From an uncultured Muribaculaceae bacterium (GTDB lineage: Bacteria; Bacteroidota; Bacteroidia; Bacteroidales; Muribaculaceae), in NCBI GenBank assembly GCA_947625935.1, contig CANQQE010000019.1, positions 1 to 56,384 of the forward strand: a stretch of DNA of 56,384 bases, written 5' to 3'. Position numbers and translations under genes: made by a program. This document shows positions 56,372-56,384 of the stretch, in pieces (the stretch's first letter is position 1; every line of letters starts with the position of its first letter). The notes below the pieces were generated by a model. The model saw nothing but the letters and a program-made list of their open reading frames with translations, had not been told where the DNA came from and did no database searches.

Positions 56372-56384
56372 ATGGCTAACGCAG
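56372..56384 (+). CDS. Start of a further gene, cut by the window edge
   Basis: ATG 56372 after TAGGAGG, encoding MANA before the sequence ends. Position suggests another replication gene. Confidence 0.6.

Overview
The window is one continuous stretch of a tailed-phage genome (siphovirus-like, HK97-type head). Every gene I can support lies on the + strand. The host is most likely a Gram-positive Clostridia-type gut bacterium: starts carry strong AAAGGAGG ribosome binding sites, and the portal, capsid, tail and small accessory proteins resemble families I know from Bacillota phages. I see no integrase, repressor, tRNA or CRISPR array. Both ends cut through genes, so the phage extends beyond the window.

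Layout. 1-3500: the end of a probable nuclease gene, then a 1015-residue protein with an ADFDGD motif and its surrounding context as in the RNA polymerase beta-prime double-psi barrel, plus helix-turn-helix segments at both ends. 3500-3840: a non-coding packaging-region gap with a very G-rich hairpin and a 26-bp near-perfect inverted repeat. 3840-13990: DNA packaging and head (small terminase-like, HNH, connector, large terminase, two HHGIKGQKWG-tagged proteins, portal, protease-capsid fusion, probable frameshifted decoration domain, neck and tail tube proteins). 14065-28240: tail chaperones, a 2360-residue tape measure protein, Dit, Tal with a self-cleaving S74 chaperone, and a receptor-binding protein whose second half is GC-rich and looks imported. 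28270-29850: lysis genes and a CHAP/PG-binding endolysin. 29870-33160: a six-gene block of unknown function with capsid-like codon use and a HELGH metalloprotease-like protein.

33200-50160 is an accessory region of about 45 small genes. Most are unrecognised and many are membrane, Cys-rich or tandem paralogues. They sit in repeating cassettes: a terminator hairpin wrapped around the stop codon, then a promoter of constant design (TCGCGT or close variant, exactly 13 nt, TATAAT), then a strong ribosome binding site. A second element, ATTATATTT, lies just upstream of many ribosome binding sites across the genome. 50160-56384 is the replication region: an AT-rich stretch flanked by TTCGCCA/TGGCGAA iterons (candidate origin), a single protein joining SF3 helicase, archaeo-eukaryotic-type primase and family B DNA polymerase, an SSB-like protein with an acidic tail, and an SF2 helicase.

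The most interesting reading is a phage with its own transcription machinery: a single-chain RNA polymerase-like protein, possibly carried in the virion to judge from its N-terminal tag, together with two distinctive promoter-like signals. This combination is inference. The motifs themselves are visible in the sequence.
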